A stretch of 64,000 nucleotides of DNA from DATKQY01 sp035532475 (GCA_035532475.1 DATKQY010000053.1:1-64000); one strand, 5' to 3'; shown: positions 6,756-15,722, counted from the stretch's first letter. Notes: generated by a model from the letters alone, not told the origin. Made by a program: numbers and translations.

Positions 6756-9134
6756 ATGCATCCTCTGCAGTGGCTCGGCTCACGGGACCGGGGCTTCTCG
6801 GCGCTGCGCCGTGCCGGGCGGACCGCTCTCGTCATGCCGGCGACGTTCGCCCTCAGCGAGACGGTCATCGGGAATCCGGCGATCGCGACCTTCGCCGCGT
6901 TCGGCTCGTTCGCGATGTTGCTCCTCGTCGACTTCCGCGGACCGATGCGCGTCAGGCTGGCGGCGCAGGCCGCGCTCGCGCTCGCTGGCGCCTTCTTCGT
7001 GTGCGTCGGAACGGTCGCATCGCGAGCGACCTGGCTCGCCGCCGCGGCGATGGCACTCGTGGCGTTCGGCGTGTTGTTCGTCGGGGTGATCAGTTCCGTG
7101 CTCGCCGGGGCCAGCACCTCGCTGCTGCTGGCGTTCATCCTGCCGGTGTCACTCGCAGGACCCATCTCTTCGATCCCCGACCGGCTCGCGGGGTGGGGCA
7201 TCGCGTCGGGGGCGGCCCTCCTCGCGGTCGCGTTGCTCTGGCCGACGCCGTCCCGCAACCCGCTACGCGGTTCGTCGATCGAGGCGTGCCGGGCGATCGC
7301 GGCGAGGCTTCGATCGGAGGTCGCCACGCTCGTCGACCGCGAGTCCGCCCCCTCCGGCGCCGAACATGACGAGGTGATCGCCCGGGCGGCAGCGTCTGTC
7401 GCCGCGCTGCAGCAGGCCTTCTTCGCCACGCCCTACCAGCCGACGGGATTGAGCACCGCGGCGCGGACCATCGTGCGCCTCGTGGACGAGGTGGGCTGGC
7501 TGCATGCCATCGTCGTGCAGTCTGCGGGGCATCGGGGAGGATTCCCGGCCAGCCGAGCTGCCTGTGCCGTGAAAGGCGCCGCGGCGTCGGTGCTCGAGTA
7601 TGGCGCGAGCCTGCTCGACGAGCCGGGCTCGGGACCCGACGGGCTGCACGCTGGGCTCGAGGAGTTGCGGCGTGCCCTCGGCGAGATGGAGGAGAGCGTT
7701 ACTGCGGGGCTGCCCTTCGAGCGCCCACCGCCCGGCGACCGGAGCGGTCTCGAGGAGTGGGTCGGCGATCTCCTCACCTCGCTCGACCCGAGCTTTCGGG
7801 CGCAGGAGTTGAGCTTCGCAATCTCCCACATCGCAGCCAACATCGACCTGACCGCCGCCGCGGAGCGTCGCAGCTCGCTGCAACGGATGCTCGGACGCCA
7901 GCCGCTCGGCGTGTCCGGCTCGCTCTCCGCTGCACGCGAGCGTGCCACGGCCCATGTCGAGCGGCACTCGGTGTGGCTGCACAACAGCCTGCGTGGCGCG
8001 GCCGGGCTCGGTCTTGCGGTCCTCGTGGCCAGACTCACCGGCGTCCAGCACGCATTCTGGGTGGTGCTCGGCACGCTCTCGGTGCTGCGTTCCAACGCTT
8101 TGAACACCGGCCAGAACGCGATCCGTGCCGTCCTCGGCACCGCCGTGGGATTCATCGTCGGCGCTGCGCTCCTCGCGCTGATCGGGACCAACGCCGTGCT
8201 GCTGTGGCTACTGCTTCCACTCACCATCCTCGTCGCGGGCCTCGCTCCGACGGCCGTCTCCTTCGCCGCGGGACAGGCCGGGTTCACGCTGACTCTGGTC
8301 ATCGTGTTCAACATCATCCAGCCGGCCGGATGGCGGGTCGGGCTGCTCCGGGTCGAGGACATCGCGCTCGGCGCAGGGGTGAGCCTCGTCGTCGGGCTCC
8401 TGCTCTGGCCCCGCGGCGCGGCCGCCGCACTCGGCAAGGCGTTGGCCGAGGCCTACGCCGACAGCGCCCGCTACCTCGCCGCGGCGGTGGCGTTCGGCAT
8501 CGGGCGTTGCGATCAGGCGGCGCCGGCGCTGCCGGCGCCAAAAGGCGAGGAGACGCGAGCGGCTGCCGCGCTCGGGCGACTCGACGACGCCTTCCGCGGC
8601 TTCCTGGCCGAGCGTGGCGCGAAGCCGATCCCGCTGGCCGAGGTGGCGAGCTTATTGAGCGGCGCGTCAGGTCTGCGCATCGGGGCCGACGCGGTGCTCG
8701 AGCTGTGGGAACGAGACGAAGGGCGGGCCGGCGGCGAGCGTGCCGCGGCCCGCCGAGAGCTCTCTTCGGGTGCCGAACTCGTGGTCGGGTGGTACCAGGC
8801 GCTCGCCGCCAGCCTCGAGGGTCGCCGTGAGGTGCCGGAGCCGCTCACGCCGGACGAGCTCGCTGCAGGGCGGCTGGTCGATGCCATGCTCCACGACCTG
8901 CGCGGCGTCGACGGCCATACCAGCGCCACGGCGATCCGGATGATCTGGACGAATGACCACCTCGACGCCGTGCGCCGGCTGCAGGGTTCGCTCGTCGGGC
9001 CGGCACGGGCCGCCGTCCAGCAGGATGCGCTTCGTTCGAGCCGTTTTCCGTGGCGGGCACTGATCCCACGGCGCCCGCTCGGGAGCGACCGTGGGCCGAC
9101 ACCAGCAGACGCCCGTGCGCGTACTCCCGTCTAG
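6756..9134 (+). CDS. FUSC-family integral membrane protein
   Basis: A 792-residue protein with the two-block architecture of the FUSC/YccS-like family (PF13515; relatives include aromatic acid exporter AaeB). The N-terminal block (residues about 20-165) has roughly six helices beginning LVMPATFALSETVIGNPAIA. A cytoplasmic alpha-helical region follows (about 170-400). A second block (about 405-560) begins SLRGAAGLGLAVLVARLTGV and includes HAFWVVLGTLSVLRSNA, the most typical family segment. A long cytoplasmic C-terminal domain ends the protein. The ATG at 6756 was chosen because the upstream in-frame extension (from 6396) is Arg-rich and featureless. It has no operon partner. Related proteins export aromatic carboxylates or other amphiphiles; the substrate is unknown. 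Confidence 0.82.
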   Translation: MHPLQWLGSRDRGFSALRRAGRTALVMPATFALSETVIGNPAIATFAAFGSFAMLLLVDFRGPMRVRLAAQAALALAGAFFVCVGTVASRATWLAAAAMALVAFGVLFVGVISSVLAGASTSLLLAFILPVSLAGPISSIPDRLAGWGIASGAALLAVALLWPTPSRNPLRGSSIEACRAIAARLRSEVATLVDRESAPSGAEHDEVIARAAASVAALQQAFFATPYQPTGLSTAARTIVRLVDEVGWLHAIVVQSAGHRGGFPASRAACAVKGAAASVLEYGASLLDEPGSGPDGLHAGLEELRRALGEMEESVTAGLPFERPPPGDRSGLEEWVGDLLTSLDPSFRAQELSFAISHIAANIDLTAAAERRSSLQRMLGRQPLGVSGSLSAARERATAHVERHSVWLHNSLRGAAGLGLAVLVARLTGVQHAFWVVLGTLSVLRSNALNTGQNAIRAVLGTAVGFIVGAALLALIGTNAVLLWLLLPLTILVAGLAPTAVSFAAGQAGFTLTLVIVFNIIQPAGWRVGLLRVEDIALGAGVSLVVGLLLWPRGAAAALGKALAEAYADSARYLAAAVAFGIGRCDQAAPALPAPKGEETRAAAALGRLDDAFRGFLAERGAKPIPLAEVASLLSGASGLRIGADAVLELWERDEGRAGGERAAARRELSSGAELVVGWYQALAASLEGRREVPEPLTPDELAAGRLVDAMLHDLRGVDGHTSATAIRMIWTNDHLDAVRRLQGSLVGPARAAVQQDALRSSRFPWRALIPRRPLGSDRGPTPADARARTPV

Positions 9135-9230
9135 CGCTGGCCGGGCCCGGGCCGGCGGGGCACCTTGTTCCCCGGCGCCCTGCCGGTCCTGACCACGCCG
9201 TTCGCCGATTCGGGAACCCGCCGGCCCAAC

Positions 9231-9740
9231 TCAGCCGAACAGCCGTGCTCGAGCACGGGTCGCTTGAGGCCCCGGCTCTGCTTCGGCGAGGAGCTGCGTG
9301 ATGCTCGCCCGTTGCACCGACGGATCCATGGTGGTGCGGCCTGTCCGCATCATCAATCGGAAGGTGTCGGCGTTGCGGTCGTTGCGCTCCGCGAGGGCCG
9401 TCGAGACGTGCCTGATGACGACATCGGCCTGGGCGGAGCTGGTCCTTGGCAGTAGCGCCGCGTACGACTCCTCGCCGAGGCGGCCAACGACGTCACTCTT
9501 GCGCAGCGAGCCGCGCAGGATCTCGGCGAACTCGAGCAGCGCGCCGTCGTAGCCCCGTCGGCCGAACGCCTGGCTGATCTCACGGAGGTGCTGGAGCTCG
9601 TAGCGGATCAGGGTGAGGCACTCTTGGTACCGCAGCGCCTGACGTACGACGTGGTCGGCGACCGCGCGGAAGACCTCCTCGTTGAGCAGGCCGGTCTGAG
9701 GGTCGCGCGACGTCCCGAGGTTGCGCACGCTGACGGCCAT
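9231..9740 (-). CDS. Degenerate GGDEF-domain protein, putative c-di-GMP receptor
   Basis: A 169-residue stand-alone GGDEF domain lacking the active-site signature: residues 89-93 read GEESY instead of GGDEF. The start of the domain is recognisable (DPQTGLLNEEVF), as is the inhibitory-site motif RxxD at residues 80-83 (RKSD), exactly five residues before the signature position. It aligns without gaps to the intact 169-residue GGDEF protein at 57531, so the two are paralogues. Loss of GGDEF with retention of RxxD is the known signature of GGDEF domains that bind rather than make cyclic di-GMP. The ATG at 9740 is preferred over the GTG 12 bases upstream because AAGGAGGTG sits at proper spacing from the ATG. 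No sensor domain is attached. Confidence 0.78.
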   Translation of the reverse strand: MAVSVRNLGTSRDPQTGLLNEEVFRAVADHVVRQALRYQECLTLIRYELQHLREISQAFGRRGYDGALLEFAEILRGSLRKSDVVGRLGEESYAALLPRTSSAQADVVIRHVSTALAERNDRNADTFRLMMRTGRTTMDPSVQRASITQLLAEAEPGPQATRARARLFG

Positions 9741-10009
9741 CGGATCGCCCACCTCCTTCGTCGAGTTGCTCGCGACAGCTCCCGCCGGGTCGCCATCCCC
9801 GTTGCCAAAGTACTAACGGCCCTGCCCGGCCGAGGATGGAGCGCGCGGCACACGATCGCAGTCGAGGAGGATCGATCGCCGAGGGTTACCGTTCGACACG
9901 ATGGGTAATCAGCGTGAGCTGCCCGAGCGCCTCGGATCAGCGGTGCTCCTTTCCCAGCTGGGTTTCTTTGCCATCGTGGGCGGGAGCTGGGCAAACGAGA
10001 GGGAAGAAA

Positions 10010-10174
10010 ATGATCGTACTGTTAGCGTTTCTACTGGTTCTGCTCTTTGCAGGCCTTGGTTTCGCCCTGCATTTGCTGTGGATCGCCGCCGCCGTGTTCT
10101 TCGTCCTGTGGCTTCTCGGCTTCGCCCTCGGTCGGGGTGAGAGCGCTGGAAGGCACCGCTTCTACCGATGGTGA
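10010..10174 (+). CDS. Small hydrophobic membrane protein (54 aa)
   Basis: A 54-residue protein of two consecutive hydrophobic helices (IVLLAFLLVLLFAGLGFAL and LLWIAAAVFFVLWLLGFALG) ending in a basic tail, GRHRFYRW. Size, layout and the WLLGF plus terminal RW-type tail match the short 'hydrophobic protein' family common in Streptomyces and other actinobacteria, which is related to lmo0937-type stress-inducible membrane peptides. The ATG at 10010 follows a purine-rich GAGAGGGAAGAAA. A very strong hairpin at 10295 closes the transcript about 120 bp downstream. Function unknown. Confidence 0.72.
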   Translation: MIVLLAFLLVLLFAGLGFALHLLWIAAAVFFVLWLLGFALGRGESAGRHRFYRW

Positions 10175-10294
10175 CCGCAGCGTCGCGCGAGGGAGCAGGG
10201 CATGCGAGGGTTCAGGGGATCGCGGTGCACGACGGGTGAGACATGAGCGACAGCCGACGTCTTGCGGCCCGAACGGCCGACTGTCCTGGCAAGA

Positions 10295-10333
10295 CGACAC
10301 CGGGCCGGCTCATCTGGAGCCGGCCCGGTGTCG
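10295..10333. terminator. Strong bidirectional hairpin terminator
   Basis: A perfect 17-bp inverted repeat (CGACACCGGGCCGGCTC and its complement) encloses the 5-base loop ATCTG. It lies between the forward hydrophobic-protein gene and the 3' end of the reverse ligD polymerase gene, so it can serve both. No U-tract follows, as is usual for GC-rich actinobacterial terminators. Confidence 0.85.
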
Positions 10334-10414
10334 TGTCGCACCTGACCTGGAGTCCCACCGTTGCCGTGGCCCCACCTGCGGAACGGGCAGCCTGGGCGGT
10401 GCGTGGCGCGTCGA

Positions 10415-11335
10415 TCAGCGAGCGAGGGGAGCGAAGAGGTCGCCGAGGCGGTCGAAACGTTCCAGCACGTCGGCTGAGAGGAACTTCAGACGCTCCGGGT
10501 CGCCTCGCCGTTCGCACTCCTCCACCTCGTCCCAGGTGATGGGCGTCGAGGCGGTCGGCTCCGGTCGGGCTCGCAGCGAGTACGCGCCAACCGTCGTCTT
10601 CGAAGGGCTGTTCTGGCTCCAGTCGATGAGGACTTTCGACGGGCGGAGCTCCTTTCGCATGTTCGTCACGACGAGATCGGGATGGTCGTGCGCGATCGCC
10701 CGTGCGAGCTCGCGCGCGCGGTCTTGGAAGGCTTCCCACGTGAGCTCGTCGTCCAGCGGCACGTAGAGCTGGAGCCCCTTGGAACCACTCGTCTTCGCCA
10801 GCGGCTCGAGGTGGTCGGCCGTCAGGCGCTGGCGAATCCAGCACGCGACCCGGCAGCACTCGACGATCGAGGAGCCTGGGCCCGGGTCGAGGTCGAAAAC
10901 GAGGTGATCGGGTGGGCCCGGCGGGGGGTCCGCGTGGCCGACCCGCCACAACGGGACATGGAACTCGATCGTCGCGAGGTTCGCCGCCCAGATGAGGGTC
11001 GGCAGGTCGCAGATGACCGCGTACTCGACGCCGCCACCGGCCGCGGGACGCGAGCGCCCCCGCACCGCCGACGGCACGTGGACGGTGCGGACCCAGTCGG
11101 GGGCGTGCCGGGGCACGTGCTTTTCGAAGAAGGACTGACCCTCCACCCCGTCCGGATAGCGCCGAAGCGTGAGCGGCCGGTCCTGCACGTGGGGCAGCAT
11201 GGCCGGGGCGATGCGGGCGTAGTAGTCGATCAATGCGCCCTTGGTGAAGCCGGTCGCCGGATAGAGCACCTTGTCGAGGTTGGAGAGCGAGATCGAGCGG
11301 CCGCCGACCTCGGTCTCGACGCGTTCAGGGCTCAC
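10415..11335 (-). CDS. ligD-pol: LigD-type polymerase/primase domain protein
   Basis: A 306-residue archaeo-eukaryotic-primase-type polymerase of the non-homologous end-joining LigD family. It fills gaps at double-strand breaks and prefers ribonucleotides in characterised relatives. Visible motifs are LSNLDKVLYP near the N-terminus, RYPDGVEGQSFFEKHVP, the metal-binding DLDPGP, the nucleotide-binding SGSKGLQLYVPL, and RPSKVLIDWSQN with the third catalytic Asp. In mycobacteria this domain is fused to the ligase; here it is a separate gene whose GTG start lies inside the last codons of the ligase gene (11-base overlap), implying coupled translation and a working complex. No Ku gene is visible nearby. 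Confidence 0.9.
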   Translation of the reverse strand: MSPERVETEVGGRSISLSNLDKVLYPATGFTKGALIDYYARIAPAMLPHVQDRPLTLRRYPDGVEGQSFFEKHVPRHAPDWVRTVHVPSAVRGRSRPAAGGGVEYAVICDLPTLIWAANLATIEFHVPLWRVGHADPPPGPPDHLVFDLDPGPGSSIVECCRVACWIRQRLTADHLEPLAKTSGSKGLQLYVPLDDELTWEAFQDRARELARAIAHDHPDLVVTNMRKELRPSKVLIDWSQNSPSKTTVGAYSLRARPEPTASTPITWDEVEECERRGDPERLKFLSADVLERFDRLGDLFAPLAR

Positions 11336-12815
11336 GGAGGACGTCGCTCGGGTTCTTGTCCGGCCGGAGGCCCCGCCACGACGGGTGGCGGAGTCGCCCG
11401 TCGGAGGTCCATTCTCCGTATTGCACCTCGCCGACCACCACCGGATCGACGAAGTGTGCGAGGGCGCGTTCCGACGTGCTGAGCGGCGACGAGAACGGGG
11501 TCTCGTCCTTCTCGAGCGGACCGAGCAGGGAGAGGAGCTCACGCCGGTCCTCCTCGCTGAGCCCGGTGCCGACCTTGCCGATGAAGGTGAGACCGTCGGT
11601 GTCGGGGATCCCGAGCAGCAGCGCACCCAGGCTTCCCCGGCGCTCGCCCTTCCCGTCGGTCCATCCGCCGACGACGACCTCTTGGGTCCGGAAGTTCTTG
11701 ATCTTCAGCCACTCCCCGTTGCGCCTGCCGGGCCGGTAGGGCGCGTCGCGCTGCTTCGCGATGATGCCTTCGAGGCCGCTCTCGCGGGCGGCCGCCACGA
11801 CGTCGGGCCCGTGTGCGTCGTTCAGGGAGTCGGTGGTGGCGAAGGTCCCCCCCTTCAGCCCGAGCGATTCGAGGAGCGCCCGGCGCTCGTCGTAGGAACG
11901 GTCAACCAGCAGATGGCCGTCGAGGTAGACGAGGTCGAAGAGCATGTAGGTGACGGGAGTCTCCCGGGCCCGACGGGCGACCGTCGCGCGGGACGTGACG
12001 TGGAGCCGGTGCTGGAGCCTGGCGAAGCTCGTCCGACCGCGCTCGTCGAACGCGACCAGTTCGCCGTCGAGCACGGCCGACCGGGCACCCAGGTACCCCC
12101 CGAGCTCCCGAAGCTCTGGGAAGGTGGGGGTGACGTCCTTGTCGTTGCGAGTGAGCGCTCTCACCCGGCCGCCCTCGACGTAGACCATGGCGCGCACCCC
12201 GTCCCACTTCGACTCGTACGCCCAGCCGTGGTCGTGTTCCGGAAGCTCGGCGGCGAGCGCGAGCATCGGCCGGATCCGTTCCGGCATCGGGTCGTAGCCG
12301 GGTTGGGGCGGGTCCATGCGGTGGATCACCCAGTTCTTGCCGCTGGTCGGGAAGAGGACGTAACGGCCGGCTGCCTTCGTGCCGTGCAGCACAACCTTCA
12401 CCTCGCGCTCGGTCCACTTCTCGAGCTCGTAGTCACCTCGATCCCAGATGCTGACGTGGCCACCGCCGTACTCGCCCTTCGGGATGTTGCCCTCGAAGTC
12501 CCCGTACTCGAGCGGGTGGTCCTCGGTGTGGACGGCGAGATGGTTCCTCGCCGGGTCCTCGGGAAGTCCCTTCGGCAACGCCCAGGAGACGAGGACGCCG
12601 TCGTGCTCGAGCCGGAAATCCCAGTGCAACGCCCGAGCGTGGTGCTCTTGGATCACAAAGCCCGGTCGGCGAGGCCGCGTCTTCGAGCCCCGCCCGGCGC
12701 CCATCGGCTCGGGGGTCCTCGCCGAGTCCCGCTTCGAGTGGTATTCCGCGAGCCTGGCGTCCCCGCCCGAGGCGGGGCGCGTCTCGCGTCTCGGCGGCGG
12801 CGTCGTCACGCTCAC
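11325..12815 (-). CDS. ligD: ATP-dependent DNA ligase with 3'-phosphoesterase domain (LigD)
   Basis: A protein of about 496 residues that repairs DNA ends in bacterial NHEJ. Residues about 45-175 are the 3'-phosphoesterase domain (FVIQEHHARALHWDFRLEHD, WALPKG, DHPLEYGDFEGNIPKGEYG). Residues about 185-490 are the ATP-dependent ligase. The nucleotidyl-accepting lysine is Lys203 in ESKWDGVRA. Further motifs are DGELVAFDERG, GLEGIIAKQRDAPYRPGRR and EWLKIK, followed by the OB-fold region ending in HPSWRGLRPDKNP. The order is phosphoesterase then ligase, with the polymerase as the next, overlapping gene. Start choice among three nearby GTG codons is uncertain; I used 12815, just ahead of the conserved region. 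Confidence 0.9.
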   Translation of the reverse strand: MSVTTPPPRRETRPASGGDARLAEYHSKRDSARTPEPMGAGRGSKTRPRRPGFVIQEHHARALHWDFRLEHDGVLVSWALPKGLPEDPARNHLAVHTEDHPLEYGDFEGNIPKGEYGGGHVSIWDRGDYELEKWTEREVKVVLHGTKAAGRYVLFPTSGKNWVIHRMDPPQPGYDPMPERIRPMLALAAELPEHDHGWAYESKWDGVRAMVYVEGGRVRALTRNDKDVTPTFPELRELGGYLGARSAVLDGELVAFDERGRTSFARLQHRLHVTSRATVARRARETPVTYMLFDLVYLDGHLLVDRSYDERRALLESLGLKGGTFATTDSLNDAHGPDVVAAARESGLEGIIAKQRDAPYRPGRRNGEWLKIKNFRTQEVVVGGWTDGKGERRGSLGALLLGIPDTDGLTFIGKVGTGLSEEDRRELLSLLGPLEKDETPFSSPLSTSERALAHFVDPVVVGEVQYGEWTSDGRLRHPSWRGLRPDKNPSDVLREP

Positions 12816-12933
12816 GCCATACCCACGCGCTCCGGCGGTGACCCACGATGCGATGGCTTCGCGAGGCGCAGAGGGCACAAGGGCACGCGATCTGCCGCGC
12901 CGTTCTCGACGGCGCGCCGGTCGGACGCTCCGG

Positions 12934-13440
12934 TCAGCTGCGCCCGAGGATCCCGCGGATGAAGGCCGCCTGGCCGACGTGCTGGAGGTCGTCGCTCACG
13001 ACGCTGACGAGACGGACCCCCAGGGTCACGGGGGGATCCCAACGTGTGTCCACGACGCGGTCCAGATCGGCGTCGTTCAGTCCGTCGACGAAGCGGAGCG
13101 TCGCCTGGTAGACCGCGTCGTGATAGCCACGCAGCGTCTCGGCATTGCTCGCGACGACGGCGACCTGGTTGCGGTCGTGGCCGTACCCGGTGTCCGCACG
13201 ATCGAACGGTAGGTCGAAGCGGGCCGACCAGCCCGCCGACGTCCAGACCTGCTCGAGGTCGGCGGCGCGGGCGACGTGATCGTCCTGGATCCGGGTCAGG
13301 TGCCAGACGAGCCATGCGATCGTGTTGGCCTCGTCGTCGACGCGGAGCGACAGCTCGTCGGGCGTCAGGCCATCTACCACGTCGTCCACCACCTCACGGA
13401 TCCTTCCGAACGCGTCGGATAGCACGTCAGCACTTCTCAT
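12934..13440 (-). CDS. DinB/DUF664-family protein, putative mycothiol-dependent transferase
   Basis: A 168-residue four-helix-bundle protein. The motifs WLVWHLTRIQDDHVARAAD and DDLQHVGQAAFIRGIL carry the conserved histidines of actinobacterial DinB/DUF664 proteins, which form a metal site and in characterised members use mycothiol as thiol co-substrate for detoxification or isomerisation. The ATG at 13440 is preceded by CGGAGGAG at good spacing. The gene is transcribed alone in the same direction as ligD but about 120 bp upstream of it; nothing links the two functionally. A second family member lies at 26760. Confidence 0.8.
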   Translation of the reverse strand: MRSADVLSDAFGRIREVVDDVVDGLTPDELSLRVDDEANTIAWLVWHLTRIQDDHVARAADLEQVWTSAGWSARFDLPFDRADTGYGHDRNQVAVVASNAETLRGYHDAVYQATLRFVDGLNDADLDRVVDTRWDPPVTLGVRLVSVVSDDLQHVGQAAFIRGILGRS

Positions 13441-13657
13441 CGCATCTCCTCCGTGTGCACGTTCGGTGTATGCCCAAGGTGCGGCGCCCGGTCCCACGGC
13501 TCGGTTCTCGCAGCCTCGCCAGCGGTGTCCGGACCTGAGCGGGCGCGCCAGGTCGATCGCCTGGCCGTGTCGTCGCGCCAGTGACTGTCTATCCAGCTCT
13601 GGCGGCCGGCAACCACCGCCTCGCGCGAGGGTCCGGACCCCGCCGTGCAGGCGGTGG

Positions 13658-14062
13658 CTAGGGCCACGCCGTCCACCGCTCGATCCGGATCTCGAGCAAC
13701 GGTCCCGGTGGCCGGTCGAGGCGGTACTGCGGGTAGCGCGAGCACAGCGACCGCAGCGCACCGGGGGCTGCTTCTGGGTCGACGACCCGGGCGCGGCCAT
13801 CCACCCGAATCCACCACAGCGCCTCCCAATCGGCGTCGTCGTAGTGGTCGACGAGCAGGGACGCGGATGGATTCGTCCGCACGTTCACGAGACGCTGCAG
13901 CGCGGTCGTCGACTTCGGCTTGGCGTCGACGGCCGAGTAGACGGTGTCATCGAGGAGGACGAAACAGCAGGGCGCGAGGTGCGGGCAACCCTGCATCGTC
14001 ACCGTCGCGAGACGCCCCACCCTCGCCTCGCGAAATCGGCGGCGCATGGTCTCCAGCTCCAC
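13658..14062 (-). CDS. PPOX-class F420-dependent oxidoreductase family protein
   Basis: A 134-residue split-barrel flavin/deazaflavin-binding protein. The sequence FREARVGRLATVTMQGCPHL, then PCCFVLLDDTVYSAVDAKPK and LVNVRTNPSASLLVDHYDDA followed by WIRVDGRARV, is the pattern of the actinobacterial PPOX subfamily TIGR03668 (Rv0121c-like), usually assigned to F420 rather than FMN. Members are thought to reduce or bind small electrophilic substrates. Start: the GTG at 14062 gives the usual family length; an ATG five codons later has a comparable upstream GGAG. The frame is open far upstream, but that part has no family similarity. It is divergent from the secreted phosphoesterase gene. Confidence 0.85.
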   Translation of the reverse strand: MELETMRRRFREARVGRLATVTMQGCPHLAPCCFVLLDDTVYSAVDAKPKSTTALQRLVNVRTNPSASLLVDHYDDADWEALWWIRVDGRARVVDPEAAPGALRSLCSRYPQYRLDRPPGPLLEIRIERWTAWP

Positions 14063-14182
14063 CGCGAGGAACGTAGCGCTTCGCCACGGCGCGCTCGGCT
14101 CCTCGGGCCACCTGGGTGACATCCTGGCCCGGTCCGTTATGAGCGGGGGCGAGCCGGCCGCGCATCGTTCCCGGGGGAGACC

Positions 14183-15718
14183 GTGCTTCGAACACCCCAT
14201 GTCCCGAGCGCTGCTGGGCTGAGCGCGGCCCTCCTGGCGGCCGTCGTGTGCATAGCCGCCGGCACGTCGGGCGCGGGCGCGACGGCACCGCTGCGACGTC
14301 ACCGGGACGTGAGGTCGGCGCCGGGCGCACCGATCACCCACGTGGTCGAGATCATGCTCGAGAACCACACCTTCGACGACCTGTTCGGGCACGCCGCCGG
14401 TGTGGACGGGATTCCGCCGGGCACGAGGTTCACGCCGCCGCAGGCGTCGGCAGCCCCGCCAGGCGAGACAGCACCGCTTGTCGCCCCGCCCAACGAGGGC
14501 GACGTCCAGGGGGCGCTCAACAACTCCCGGGCGGCCGAGCTGACGATGATGGACCACCGGCCCGGGCGGGACTACGCGATGGACAGGTATACGACGTTCC
14601 CCGGTGAGGGAGTGTCGGCGGTCACGACCTTCTCCCCGCAGGTCGATCCCGACGAGCAGTACCTGGCCCGCCACTTCGAGCTGGCGGACCGCAACTTCCA
14701 GCCGGCCATCGCGCCGACGATGCCGAACGTGCTGTACGCGCTCAGCGCGACCTCGCACGGCACCATGACGAACACGGTCCCGGCGGCCGGAGCGACCTGG
14801 TCGAGCATCTTCACCGAGCTCAGCTCGGCGCACCGCTCGTGGCGCATCTACTCGGGTGTGCCCACCTCGGTACTGCAAGGCACCGTATGGACGAAGCTCG
14901 TGCCGCCCGGTGGCGAAGCCGGCATCGTCCCGGCATCCACCTTCTTCGCTGACGTCGCGCGGGACGAGCTGCCCGCGTTCAGCTTCCTACGCCCCGGGCT
15001 CGGTTACAGCGAGGAACCTCCTGAGGACGTCGGGGAGGGCGATGCCTGGCTCGGCCAGGTCGTCAACGCGCTCGCCCGCAGCCCCTACTGGCGATCGACG
15101 GCCATCTTCGTGACCTACGACGAGGGGGGAGGATTCTGGGACCACGTCTCGCCCCCCGTGGCGACTGCCTACGGGTACGGCACCCGGACGCCGATGGTGA
15201 TCGTCTCCCCCTGGGTGCGTCGGGGTGTCTACGATGCGACGACGACCAACATCTCGGTTCTCTCGTTCATCCAGCGCCTATGGCGCCTTCCGCCGCTCAA
15301 CGCGCTCAATGCCAGGCAGGACGACCTGATGGGCGCGTTCGACTTCTCGCGTCGGCCGCTACCTCCCCCCGCCCTGCCGGTCGTGCCCTCGGAGACGATC
15401 GGCTTCCATGGTGCGAGCGTGCTCGTGGACGTCGGCACGCCTGCCCCGGGCCGTCCCCTCACGATCAACCTGCAGGCGAACACGCCCGGCCTCAGTGTCG
15501 ATCCGGGGGCGGACGGCGCGGTGGTGCTTTCGGTCGCGCCACCTTCTGGTGTAGCTGTCCCGCCGGGCTTCCCGAGTCGTGTCGAGATGACTGGTGGAAC
15601 GGCCAGCGTCACGCTCGCCTTCCCCCACGCCGGGTACTACCGGATCCGGGCGCGCGGACCCCATGGGAGCCTCGGTTGGACGACCGTCGACGTCGGGGTC
15701 GGCCCCGACACCCCCTGA
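14183..15718 (+). CDS. Secreted phosphoesterase (phospholipase C / acid phosphatase family)
   Basis: A 511-residue exported hydrolase. The N-terminus (LSAALLAAVVCIAAGTSGAG) is a signal peptide. The catalytic domain (about residues 55-395, PF04185) begins ITHVVEIMLENHTFDDLFGH, whose Glu-Asn pair are metal/phosphate ligands in phospholipases C, and continues with QPAIAPTMPNVLYALSATSH, FVTYDEGGGFWDHVSPP and GTRTPMVIVSPWVRRG, all hallmarks of the family. The last about 110 residues form a beta-rich domain like those appended to bacterial phospholipases C. The GTG start follows GGGGGAGACC. The sulfurtransferase gene begins 4 bp after its stop, so the two are probably co-transcribed. Confidence 0.88.
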   Translation: MLRTPHVPSAAGLSAALLAAVVCIAAGTSGAGATAPLRRHRDVRSAPGAPITHVVEIMLENHTFDDLFGHAAGVDGIPPGTRFTPPQASAAPPGETAPLVAPPNEGDVQGALNNSRAAELTMMDHRPGRDYAMDRYTTFPGEGVSAVTTFSPQVDPDEQYLARHFELADRNFQPAIAPTMPNVLYALSATSHGTMTNTVPAAGATWSSIFTELSSAHRSWRIYSGVPTSVLQGTVWTKLVPPGGEAGIVPASTFFADVARDELPAFSFLRPGLGYSEEPPEDVGEGDAWLGQVVNALARSPYWRSTAIFVTYDEGGGFWDHVSPPVATAYGYGTRTPMVIVSPWVRRGVYDATTTNISVLSFIQRLWRLPPLNALNARQDDLMGAFDFSRRPLPPPALPVVPSETIGFHGASVLVDVGTPAPGRPLTINLQANTPGLSVDPGADGAVVLSVAPPSGVAVPPGFPSRVEMTGGTASVTLAFPHAGYYRIRARGPHGSLGWTTVDVGVGPDTP

Positions 15719-15722
15719 GGCG

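Noticed and set aside
4844..7369. Long forward open frame of about 840 codons
   Set aside because: It runs antisense to uppP and its upstream gene and into FUSC in the wrong frame; composition is Arg/Pro/Ala-rich without domains, a by-product of high GC.
10415..12815. LigD broken by a frameshift
   Set aside because: The polymerase frame has its own GTG overlapping the ligase stop, both proteins are complete, and split LigD genes are known, so this is two genes rather than a mutation.
11271..12962. Forward 563-codon frame opposite ligD
   Set aside because: Antisense to a gene with complete catalytic motifs; its translation has no recognisable domain.
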